Under the pieces are notes generated by a model. The model was given only the letters and a program-made list of their open reading frames with translations, searched no databases and was not told the DNA's origin. Made by a program: the position numbers and the translations under genes. Source: Streptomyces apocyni (lineage in GTDB: Bacteria; Actinomycetota; Actinomycetes; Streptomycetales; Streptomycetaceae). From it: a DNA stretch of 64,000 nt. Of the stretch, positions 45,873 through 55,432 are shown piece by piece; the stretch's first letter is position 1, and every line of letters begins with the position of its first letter. The stretch spans positions 1-64,000 of the forward strand of contig NZ_WHOM01000040.1 of NCBI RefSeq assembly GCF_009739465.1. The letters run 5' to 3'.

Positions 45873-46381
45873 GACCGCGCCGCCGCGAGAGTTCCGGTCC
45901 CGGTTCTAGGGTCTGTCCGGCGGATCAGGTCGGGCTGGACGCTCGGTGCGCTGTCTGTGCTGGTGAGCGGGGCGTGGTGCGTGCAGCTGCAAGGCGGAGG
46001 ATTGAGGCGACGCGGAGCGTCGGTGACTGACGACAACGCCGAGGGGGTCCCTCCCGCCCGAGCTGAGCGAAGCGAGTTCGAGGGTGGGGGCGTGCGTGCC
46101 ACGCCCCGCGACCCCGGCGTGATCCGCCGGGCAGACCCTAGCCCTGTTCGCGTGTGCGCGGGCGGGGCGGGGGCTGTCCGGAAGTGCCCTTCGTGGTGGT
46201 GGCTTACGCCGTTTCCCGCGCGATGCCGCATCCTTGGAGTGTGGAGTTCCTCGGGGACGAGTCGATCGAGCGGGAGGGGAGGGCGCAGGAGATGAGTTCC
46301 GGCGCACCTGCTCATAACGCTTCAGTGCACAACTACAGGCGCGGTGTCACGGATCGGTCGGAGCCAGGGCACCATGGACCG
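45873..46381. other. Long intergenic region with a MITE
   Basis: About 510 bp between bldM and the sigma factor. 45906-46141 is a miniature transposable element with target duplication. The remaining 240 bp upstream of the sigma gene has no recognised gene; an in-frame ATG at 46292 with GGAGGGGAGGG eight bases upstream could extend the sigma factor N-terminus by 30 residues. Confidence 0.6.
45910..46137. mobile_element. MITE with 18-bp terminal inverted repeats and CTAG duplications
   Basis: Left end GGTCTGTCCGGCGGATCA and right end TGATCCGCCGGGCAGACC are inverted repeats differing at one base. CTAG flanks both ends (45906-45909, 46138-46141), the 4-bp target duplication typical of IS5-type transposases. 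228 bp, no coding capacity for a transposase, and internally it folds into a long imperfect hairpin around GAGCGAAGC (about 46030-46095). I recall similar sequence dispersed in Streptomyces genomes; it would be mobilised by a related full-length IS. Confidence 0.85.
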
Positions 46382-46957
46382 ATGCGTGACGAAGAGACGA
46401 CGGCGATTGGTGCCCTCGTCCACCGCGCCGTCGAAGGCGACCAGCAGGCCACCCATGACCTGTTGGCTCACGTACACCCGCTGGCGCTGCGCTACTGCCG
46501 CACCAGGCTGTCCCGCCTTCCGGGTGACGCACGGCACTTCGTGGAGGACCTGGCGCAGGAAGTCTGTGTCGCCGTCCTGCTCGCGCTGCCGCGCTACAAG
46601 GACACCGGCCGCCCCTTCGAGGCATTCGTCTTCGCCATCGCCGGGCACAAGGTCGCCGACCTCCAGCGAGCCGCGATGCGTCACCCCGGCTCCACCGCCG
46701 TGCCGTCCGACGAGATGCCCGAGCGGCCGGACGACTCGCTCGGCCCCGAAGAGCGGGCGCTGCTCAGCAGCGACGCCGAGTGGGCCAAGAAGCTCCTCGC
46801 CAATCTGCCCCAGACACAGCGCGAGCTGCTGCTGTTGCGGATCGCCGTCGGGCTCACAGCGGAGGAGACCGGGCAGATGCTGGGGATGTCCCCGGGCGCG
46901 GTCCGGGTCGCCCAGCACCGGGCGCTGAGCAGGCTTCGCGCCCTCGCCGAGCAGTGA
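46382..46957 (+). CDS. sigD: SigD-type RNA polymerase sigma factor
   Basis: 191 residues from [23 protein letters not shown]. Region 2 (about 20-95) includes [43 protein letters not shown]; region 4 (about 130-188) has [45 protein letters not shown]. Strong similarity in motif and context to mycobacterial SigD, which also sits beside whiB3 and guaB2. No anti-sigma gene is adjacent. The start is uncertain: an ATG 90 bp upstream has the better ribosome site. Confidence 0.88.
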   Translation: MRDEETTAIGALVHRAVEGDQQATHDLLAHVHPLALRYCRTRLSRLPGDARHFVEDLAQEVCVAVLLALPRYKDTGRPFEAFVFAIAGHKVADLQRAAMRHPGSTAVPSDEMPERPDDSLGPEERALLSSDAEWAKKLLANLPQTQRELLLLRIAVGLTAEETGQMLGMSPGAVRVAQHRALSRLRALAEQ

Positions 46958-47065
46958 CCCCGTGGACTTCACGGAACCGCACAGCGCGAGCTTCATAGAA
47001 GCTTCGTAGAAAAGTACAACGATCGTGATCTGCGGTGGGGCGATCGTGGAATGAAGTACCGCTGA

Positions 47066-48628
<1,563 letters not shown>

Positions 48629-48759
48629 CCCTCGTTTGACCCGAAGACCGGCGCTTACGAGCCCGCGGGCGACGCCGCCCGCGGGCTCGGCCGCGTGTGC
48701 CGGGGACCGCGTCGGGGATACTGGTACGCGCAGACCGGAGACTGGAAAGGCCACCCAAC

Positions 48760-49884
48760 GTGACTGAGATCGAGATCGGGCGCGGCAAGCGCGGCCGCAG
48801 GGCGTACGCGTTCGACGACATCGCCATCGTGCCGAGCCGCCGCACCCGGGACCCGAAGGAGGTCTCGATCGCCTGGCAGATCGACGCCTACCGCTTTGAG
48901 CTGCCGTTCCTGGCCGCTCCCATGGACTCGGTCGTCTCGCCGCAGACCGCCATCCGGATCGGTGAGCTGGGGGGCCTGGGCGTACTGAACCTCGAGGGCC
49001 TGTGGACCCGGTACGAGGACCCGCAGCCGCTGCTCGACGAGATCGCCGCGCTTGACCCGGAGACCGCCACCCGGCGCCTCCAGGAGATCTACGCCGCCCC
49101 GATCAAGGAAGAGCTGATCGGGCAGCGCATCAAGGAGGTGCGCGACTCGGGCGTGGTGACCGCCGCCGCCCTGTCGCCGCAGCGCACCGCGCAGTTCTCC
49201 AAGGCCGTGGTCGACGCCGGTGTGGACATCTTCGTGATCCGCGGCACGACCGTGTCGGCCGAGCATGTGTCCGGTGCCGCCGAACCGCTGAACCTCAAGC
49301 AGTTCATCTACGAGCTGGACGTCCCGGTCATCGTCGGTGGCTGCGCCACCTACACGGCCGCGCTGCACCTGATGCGCACCGGTGCCGCCGGTGTGCTGGT
49401 CGGCTTCGGCGGCGGGGCCGCGCACACCACCCGTAACGTGCTGGGCATCCAGGTGCCGATGGCGAGCGCGGTCTCCGATGTCGCGGCCGCCCGCCGTGAC
49501 TACATGGACGAGTCCGGCGGTCGCTACGTCCACGTCATCGCGGACGGTGGCGTGGGCTGGTCCGGCGACCTGCCCAAGGCCATCGCCTGCGGCGCGGACG
49601 CCGTGATGATGGGCTCCCCGCTGGCCCGCGCCACGGACGCGCCCGCTCCGGGCCACCACTGGGGCATGGAGGCCGTGCACGAGGACGTGCCGCGCGGCAA
49701 GAAGGTCGGCCTGGGCACGGTCGGCACGACCGAGGAGATCCTCACCGGCCCCTCGCACCGCCCGGACGGCTCGATGAACCTCTTCGGCGCGCTGCGCCGC
49801 TCGATGGCGACCACCGGCTACAGCGACCTCAAGGAGTTCCAGCGGGTCGAGGTCACGGTGGCGGACTCCCAGCACCACCGCTGA
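48760..49884 (+). CDS. guaB3: GuaB3-family IMP dehydrogenase-related protein
   Basis: 374 residues, GTG start with GGAAAGG upstream. Same barrel family as GuaB but with no CBS domains. The motif aligned with Gua[10 protein letters not shown] reads GFGGGAAHTTR, so His replaces the catalytic Cys by my alignment. Phosphate-binding VIADGGVGWSGDLPKAIACGADAVMMGSPLA is kept. The role in purine metabolism is unsettled in the family. Stands after guaB as in mycobacteria. Gene ends just before a bidirectional terminator. Confidence 0.93.
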   Translation: MTEIEIGRGKRGRRAYAFDDIAIVPSRRTRDPKEVSIAWQIDAYRFELPFLAAPMDSVVSPQTAIRIGELGGLGVLNLEGLWTRYEDPQPLLDEIAALDPETATRRLQEIYAAPIKEELIGQRIKEVRDSGVVTAAALSPQRTAQFSKAVVDAGVDIFVIRGTTVSAEHVSGAAEPLNLKQFIYELDVPVIVGGCATYTAALHLMRTGAAGVLVGFGGGAAHTTRNVLGIQVPMASAVSDVAAARRDYMDESGGRYVHVIADGGVGWSGDLPKAIACGADAVMMGSPLARATDAPAPGHHWGMEAVHEDVPRGKKVGLGTVGTTEEILTGPSHRPDGSMNLFGALRRSMATTGYSDLKEFQRVEVTVADSQHHR

Positions 49885-49900
49885 CACCACCGTACGAGTA

Positions 49901-49935
49901 CGCGAAGGCCCGCACCGATGGTGCGGGCCTTCGCG
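49901..49935. terminator. Bidirectional terminator after guaB3
   Basis: Perfect 16-bp stem (CGCGAAGGCCCGCACC and complement) with a GAT loop in the gap between convergent genes. Confidence 0.87.
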
Positions 49936-49951
49936 CGTTCCTGGTCGGCCG

Positions 49952-51211
49952 TCAGAGCCGGTGCGCCGCGCCCACCGGGCTCGCGCCACGGGTGTCCAGG
50001 AGGAGCTGAGCCTTGACCGCGAGTCCCTGGAGGTCGTACGTGCGGTGGGACTGCAGCAGGATCGTCAGATCGGCCTCGGCCGCGGCCTCGTAGAGGGAGT
50101 CGGCGCGCGGGACAGGGCAGCCGAGCACACGCCAGTGCGGGATGTACGGGTCGTGGTAGCTGATCGTGGCGCCCATCTCCATCAGCCGGGTGGCGATCTC
50201 CTGGGCCGGGGCGCCCTGCTGGTCGGCGAGGTCGGGTTTGTAGGTGGTGCCGAGGAGCAGGACGCGGGCGCCACGGGCCGACTTGCCGTGCTCGTTGAGG
50301 AGGGTCGCGGCGCGCTGGATGACGTACTGCGGCATCCGCTGGTTGATCTCCTGCGCCAGCCCGACCATCCGCAGCGGGTGGCCCGGGGTGCGCGTGGTGT
50401 GCGGGAGGTTGTTGGGGTCCAGGGGGACGGCGTGGCCGCCGACGCCGGGTCCTGGACGGAAGGCCTGAAAGCCGAAGGGCTTGGTCTCGGCGCAGCGGAT
50501 GACGTCCCAGAGGTCGACGCCGAGGTCGTGGCAGAGCACGGCCATCTCGTTGACCAGGGCGATGTTGACGTGCCGGTAGTTGGTCTCCAGGAGGTGGACG
50601 GTCTCGGCCTCTCGCGTGCCACGCGCGCGTACGACCTTGTCGGTGAGCCGTCCGTAGAAGGCGGCGGCCGACTCGGTGCAGGCCGGGGTGAGGCCGCCGA
50701 TCACCTTGGGGGTGTTGGTGTAGCCGTGGGTGCGGCTGCCCGGGTCCAGGCGGCCGGGGGAGTAGGCGAGGTGGAAGTCGCGGCCCGCGCGCAGTCCTGA
50801 GCCCTCTTCGAGCAGGGGGCGCAGGAAATCGTCGGTGGTCCCCGGGTACGCGGGTGACTCCAGGATGACCGTGGTGTGCGGGCGCATCCGGGCGGCCAGC
50901 GCGCGGGCCGCGTCGGCCACTTGGGTGAGGTCGAGAGCGCGGTCGGCGCCGAGCGGGGTGGGGGCGCAGATGACGGCGGTGCGCACCCGGCCCAGTTCGG
51001 CCGCGTTGGTGGTGGGCCGGAAGCCGCCCGCGAGCATCCGGCGCAGGTCGGCGGCGGTGAGCGGGCCTTCGTCCGCGGGCAGGCGGCCCGCGACGAGTGC
51101 GGGGGTGTGCCGGGTGTCGTAGGCGAGGGTCTCGATACCGGCCGAGACGGCGGCCTGGGCGAGGGGCAGGCCGAGGTGGCCGATTCCGACGACGGCGAGA
51201 TCTGCGGGCAT
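49952..51211 (-). CDS. UDP-sugar (WecC/Ugd-type) dehydrogenase homologue lacking the catalytic Cys
   Basis: 419 residues from ATG (MPADLAVVGIGHLGLPLAQAAV). NAD Rossmann motif GIGHLGLP at 9-16, APTPLGAD, SPGRLDPGS, NYRHVNIALVNEMAVLC, and C-terminal LLLGTTYKPDLADQQGAPAQEIATRL. In the family the active-site Cys lies in GVGGHC-x-x-VDP; here the codons read GVGGHAVPLDP with GCC for Ala. Thus a two-step oxidation to a uronic acid is unlikely. It could be inactive, regulatory or catalyse only alcohol/aldehyde exchange. No glycosyltransferase neighbours. Confidence 0.9.
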   Translation of the reverse strand: MPADLAVVGIGHLGLPLAQAAVSAGIETLAYDTRHTPALVAGRLPADEGPLTAADLRRMLAGGFRPTTNAAELGRVRTAVICAPTPLGADRALDLTQVADAARALAARMRPHTTVILESPAYPGTTDDFLRPLLEEGSGLRAGRDFHLAYSPGRLDPGSRTHGYTNTPKVIGGLTPACTESAAAFYGRLTDKVVRARGTREAETVHLLETNYRHVNIALVNEMAVLCHDLGVDLWDVIRCAETKPFGFQAFRPGPGVGGHAVPLDPNNLPHTTRTPGHPLRMVGLAQEINQRMPQYVIQRAATLLNEHGKSARGARVLLLGTTYKPDLADQQGAPAQEIATRLMEMGATISYHDPYIPHWRVLGCPVPRADSLYEAAAEADLTILLQSHRTYDLQGLAVKAQLLLDTRGASPVGAAHRL

Positions 51212-51433
51212 GGCGGTGGGCCGTCCTTCCCAATAGCCGGAGCGGGAGGAGCGCGCAAGCCCTGTGGACAGAACGAGCGAGCGCAATGTCAGGTTAGGAG
51301 TAAATATGACCGATATGCCGCATTGGGGAGTGTCATTCTGCGGAGTGTTGTCCACAGGCGGTGGCTGAAGTCGGCGGTTGGCTACAGAATCGAGCGTGTG
51401 AGCCCGACCACACGGGGGCGACGGGAGGCAGCG

Positions 51434-53140
51434 GTGAGGACAACGACTCTGGGACCGGCCGAGCGGGCCGAGGCACTTGCGGCGATGGCCGAGCGAGAAC
51501 TCGACGTGCTGGTCGTGGGTGCGGGCGTGGTCGGCGCGGGCACCGCGCTCGACGCCGTGACCCGTGGGCTCTCCACCGGCATCGTCGAGGCGCGCGACTG
51601 GGCGTCGGGCACGTCGAGCCGGTCCAGCAAGCTCATCCACGGCGGGCTGCGCTATCTGGAGATGCTCGACTTCGCGCTCGTACGGGAGGCCCTCAAGGAG
51701 CGTGGGCTGCTGTTGGAGCGGATCGCTCCGCATCTGGTGAAGCCGGTGCCGTTCCTGTACCCGCTCAAGGGCAAGGGCTGGGAGCGGGTGTACGCGGGCT
51801 CGGGCGTGGCGCTCTATGACGCCATGTCGATGTCGAAGGCGCACGGGCGCGGGCTGCCCCTGCACCGGCACCTCACTCGACGTCATGCTCTGCGGGTTGC
51901 CCCGTGCTTGAAGAAGGACGCGCTGATCGGCGCGATGCAGTACTACGACGCCCAGATGGACGATGCCCGCTATGTCACCACGCTGGTGCGTACGGCGTCG
52001 GCGTACGGCGCCAAGGCCGCCAACCGCGCGCGGGTCACCGGGTTTCTGCGCGAGGGCGAGCGCGTAGTAGGCGCCCGGGTGCAGGACCTCGAGGGCGGCG
52101 GCGAGTACGAGATCAGGGCCCGGCAGATCGTCAACGCCACCGGGGTGTGGACGGACGACACCCAGGCGATGGTCGGAGAGCGCGGCCAGTTCCACGTACG
52201 GGCCTCCAAGGGCATCCACCTGGTGGTGCCCAAGGACCGGATCAACTCGACCACCGGGCTGATCCTGCGCACCGAGAAGAGCGTGCTGTTCGTGATCCCG
52301 TGGGGGCGGCACTGGATCGTGGGCACCACGGACACCGACTGGGACCTGGACAAGGCACACCCGGCGGCGTCCAGCGCGGACATCGACTACCTCCTGGAGC
52401 ATGTGAACTCGGTGCTCGCGGTGCCCCTCACGCGCGACGACGTCCAGGGGGTCTACGCGGGGCTACGGCCGTTGCTGGCCGGGGAGTCGGACGCCACCAG
52501 CAAGCTGTCGCGGGAGCACACGGTCGCGCATCCGGTGCCGGGCCTGGTGGTCATCGCGGGCGGCAAGTACACGACGTACCGGGTGATGGCCAAGGATGCC
52601 GTGGACGAGGCGGTCCACGGCCTGGACCAACGGGTCGCCGACTGCGTCACGGAGGACATCGCGCTGGTAGGCGCCGAGGGGTACAAGGCGCTGTGGAACG
52701 CGCGAGCGCGGATCGCCGCGGAGACGGGGCTCCATGTGGTGCGGGTGGAACACCTGTTGAACCGCTACGGCTCGCTCACCGAGGAACTGCTGGAGCTGAT
52801 CGCGGCGGACAGCTCGCTGGGAGCGCCGCTGACGGGCGCGGAGGACTACCTGCGGGCCGAGGTCGTCTACGCCGCCTCGCACGAAGGGGCCCGGCATCTG
52901 GACGATGTGCTGACCCGCCGTACGCGTATCTCCATTGAGACCTTCGACCGGGGCACGCGCAGTGCGCGGGAGTGTGCCGAACTGATGGCGAAGGTCCTGG
53001 GCTGGGACAAGGACCAGATCGAGCGCGAGGTGGAGCACTACGAGAAGCGGGTGGAAGCCGAGCGGGAGTCGCAGCGGCAGCCGGACGATCTGACCGCCGA
53101 CGCGGCGAGGTTGGGGGCGCCGGACATCGTGCCGCGGTAG
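51434..53140 (+). CDS. glpD: FAD-dependent glycerol-3-phosphate dehydrogenase
   Basis: 568 residues from GTG with GGGAGG five bases upstream. FAD-binding VLVVGAGVVGAGTALDAVTRGLSTGIVEARDWASGTSSRSSKLIHGGLRYL (about 28-78), NATGVWTDD, and GVYAGLRPLLAG...GLVVIAGGKYTTYRVMAKDAVD motifs. Oxidises glycerol-3-phosphate to dihydroxyacetone phosphate, passing electrons to quinones at the membrane. The C-terminal cap domain follows. No glpF or glpK beside it. Divergent from the dehydrogenase homologue. Confidence 0.96.
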   Translation: MRTTTLGPAERAEALAAMAERELDVLVVGAGVVGAGTALDAVTRGLSTGIVEARDWASGTSSRSSKLIHGGLRYLEMLDFALVREALKERGLLLERIAPHLVKPVPFLYPLKGKGWERVYAGSGVALYDAMSMSKAHGRGLPLHRHLTRRHALRVAPCLKKDALIGAMQYYDAQMDDARYVTTLVRTASAYGAKAANRARVTGFLREGERVVGARVQDLEGGGEYEIRARQIVNATGVWTDDTQAMVGERGQFHVRASKGIHLVVPKDRINSTTGLILRTEKSVLFVIPWGRHWIVGTTDTDWDLDKAHPAASSADIDYLLEHVNSVLAVPLTRDDVQGVYAGLRPLLAGESDATSKLSREHTVAHPVPGLVVIAGGKYTTYRVMAKDAVDEAVHGLDQRVADCVTEDIALVGAEGYKALWNARARIAAETGLHVVRVEHLLNRYGSLTEELLELIAADSSLGAPLTGAEDYLRAEVVYAASHEGARHLDDVLTRRTRISIETFDRGTRSARECAELMAKVLGWDKDQIEREVEHYEKRVEAERESQRQPDDLTADAARLGAPDIVPR

Positions 53141-53378
53141 GAGGGGCTCCGGGGGCGCGGCGGGACGTCTAGCCCGCCGTAGCCCGCCGTGGCTCTGGTT
53201 CGGGGGGCGCGTGCGCAGGTCAGAGCGGTGTGGCGGGAATCAGCCGTGGCGTTGGGCCGAGAGGGCCACCCCCGGCCGGGGCGGGCCCTGGCATGGGGGA
53301 CAATGGGGGCTCTGCCAGGGCTGGTTGTCTGCGGCGACCTGACAGGCAACGTGGGGCACGGCGACGCAGAGGGGACGC

Positions 53379-55241
53379 ATGTCGGAGGCGGAGCAGCCGA
53401 AGGAGGCCGGTCAGGGCACGGGCGCGCGCCTGCTGGCCGGGCGGTACCGGCTGGGAGATGTGCTCGGGCGCGGTGGCATGGGGACCGTCTGGCGGGCGGT
53501 CGATGAGACGCTGGGCCGCACGGTCGCGGTCAAGGAACTGCGCTTCCCCTCAAGCATCGACGAGGAGGAGAAGCGGCGGCTCATCACCCGAACGCTGCGC
53601 GAGGCCAAGGCGATCGCCCGGATCCGCAACAACGCCGCGATCACCGTCTTCGACGTCGTGGACGAGGACGACCGGCCGTGGATCGTGATGGAGCTCGTCG
53701 AGGGCAAGTCGCTCGCCGAAGCCGTACGTGAGGACGGCCTGCTGACGCCGAAGCGCGCGGCCGAAGTCGGCCTCGCCATCCTGGACGTCCTGCGCGCCGC
53801 GCACCGCGAGGGGATCCTGCACCGCGATGTGAAGCCGTCGAACGTACTGATCGCCGAAGACGGGCGGGTCGTCCTCACCGACTTCGGCATCGCGCAGGTC
53901 GAGGGCGATCCGTCTATCACCTCGACCGGCATGCTGGTCGGCGCGCCCTCGTACATCTCGCCGGAGCGGGCGCGCGGCCACAAGCCGGGGCCCGCCGCCG
54001 ACCTGTGGTCACTGGGCGGTCTGTTGTACGCCTCGGTCGAGGGCTGCCCGCCGTACGACAAGGGCTCGGCGATCGCCACGCTCACCGCCGTGATGACCGA
54101 GCCGCTGGACCCGCCGAAGAACGCGGGCCCCCGGCTGGAGAAGGTCATCTACGGGCTCCTCGTCAAGGACCCGGCGCAGCGGCTCGACGAGGTGGGCGCG
54201 CGGGCGCTGCTGAACGAAGTGCTGGACGCGCCGGACCCGGCCCCCGAGGAGTCGGCGGCCGAGGCGCCGCAGGACGCGACGAAGGCGGTGCCGCTGCCGT
54301 CGGAGTCCGCGCGCGGGGGTGCGATGGCGGCGGCGGGCGCCGGTCCTGCGGTGACGAACCGCTCGGAGCCTGGGCGTCCGGGGACCGGCGCGGCGTCCGG
54401 GTCGGGGGCGCTGGCCCGCGTCAGACAGGTGCCGCGACGGACGCTGGTGCTCGTGGCGGCCTTCGCCGCGCTCGCCCTGATCGGGGTCGTACTCGGCGTC
54501 GCGCTCACCGGGAACGACGGCGGCCAGCAGGACAACAAGGGCCAGGGCGGCGACCAGTCCGTGTCGAGCGGCGCCGCCGCCGGAACCGACGACGGCCAGA
54601 GCCAGGGCAAGGACGGCAACAAGGGCGACGGCCAGGGCAGCGAGAAGGACAGGAGCGACCAGGACGGCAAGGACAACCAGGGCGACCAGGGCGAGGGCGA
54701 CGAGGATACGGACAAGGGGCAGGACGACGCCGGGAAGGGCGACGGCGATGACGGCGGCAAGGACGCCGGGGACGATGGCCTGCCCGACGGGTACAAGCAG
54801 GTGTCTGACGCCGAGTTCCGCTTCTCCATGGCGATGCCCGAGAGCTTCCGCCCGACGGCCATAGCGGGACAGAACTCCGGCCGGATATACAGCGAGTCCG
54901 GCGGGTTCCCGCGCGTCCAGGTCGACTTCACCTCCAGCCCGGGTGACGACGCCGTCGCCGCCTGGAGGGGGCTGGTGCCCGCCGTCGCCAGCAGCAGCAC
55001 CAACTTCAAGCTGCTCGGCATCCACAAGGTCGACGACTACAACGGCTATCCGACCGTGGCCGATTGGCAGTTCGAGCGTGAGCAGAACGGCGAGCGGGTA
55101 CGGGTCCTCAACCGGGGCTTCAAGGTCGACGCCGGCCGCGGCTACTCGATCATGATCAGTTGCAAGGTGTCGGAGTGGGACGGCGATGAGTGCGGCACGC
55201 TGCGCAAGACGTCGTTCGACACGTTCCGGCCCGCGAACTGA
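53379..55241 (+). CDS. Receptor Ser/Thr protein kinase 1
   Basis: 620 residues. Cytoplasmic Hanks kinase domain about 20-280: glycine loop LGRGGMGTVW, K52 (VAVKEL), catalytic D150 (HRDVKPSN), DFG 168-170, SPERARG. Ala/Pro juxtamembrane to about 350, helix 355-377, then a Gly/Asp/Lys/Gln-rich extracellular linker (about 380-460) and a domain of about 155 residues beginning LPDGYKQVSDAEFRFSMAMPESF with two cysteines near its end (ISCKVSEWDGDECG). First of four tandem kinase-type receptors. No PASTA repeats. Confidence 0.95.
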   Translation: MSEAEQPKEAGQGTGARLLAGRYRLGDVLGRGGMGTVWRAVDETLGRTVAVKELRFPSSIDEEEKRRLITRTLREAKAIARIRNNAAITVFDVVDEDDRPWIVMELVEGKSLAEAVREDGLLTPKRAAEVGLAILDVLRAAHREGILHRDVKPSNVLIAEDGRVVLTDFGIAQVEGDPSITSTGMLVGAPSYISPERARGHKPGPAADLWSLGGLLYASVEGCPPYDKGSAIATLTAVMTEPLDPPKNAGPRLEKVIYGLLVKDPAQRLDEVGARALLNEVLDAPDPAPEESAAEAPQDATKAVPLPSESARGGAMAAAGAGPAVTNRSEPGRPGTGAASGSGALARVRQVPRRTLVLVAAFAALALIGVVLGVALTGNDGGQQDNKGQGGDQSVSSGAAAGTDDGQSQGKDGNKGDGQGSEKDRSDQDGKDNQGDQGEGDEDTDKGQDDAGKGDGDDGGKDAGDDGLPDGYKQVSDAEFRFSMAMPESFRPTAIAGQNSGRIYSESGGFPRVQVDFTSSPGDDAVAAWRGLVPAVASSSTNFKLLGIHKVDDYNGYPTVADWQFEREQNGERVRVLNRGFKVDAGRGYSIMISCKVSEWDGDECGTLRKTSFDTFRPAN

Positions 55242-55432
55242 GCGGGGCGGTTTGCCAAGACCCGGCTCCACGGCGGGTCGAGGACACGTATCGTGAGAGC
55301 TCGCGGACCGTACGCAGCCGCAATGTGCCGGGAATCGACCGGACTTGACGGATTGATGGCGGTGCGGGGAGCTGGGCCTGGGATGTCAGGGCCGTGACTG
55401 GTTCTGGCTGCGCGCGCTGACGGGGAGGCGTC

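Noticed and set aside
46292..46381. Upstream ATG for the sigma factor with a better ribosome site
   Set aside because: It would add 30 residues of low similarity; from memory, homologues begin at the MRDEE methionine. Kept as an alternative in the annotation.
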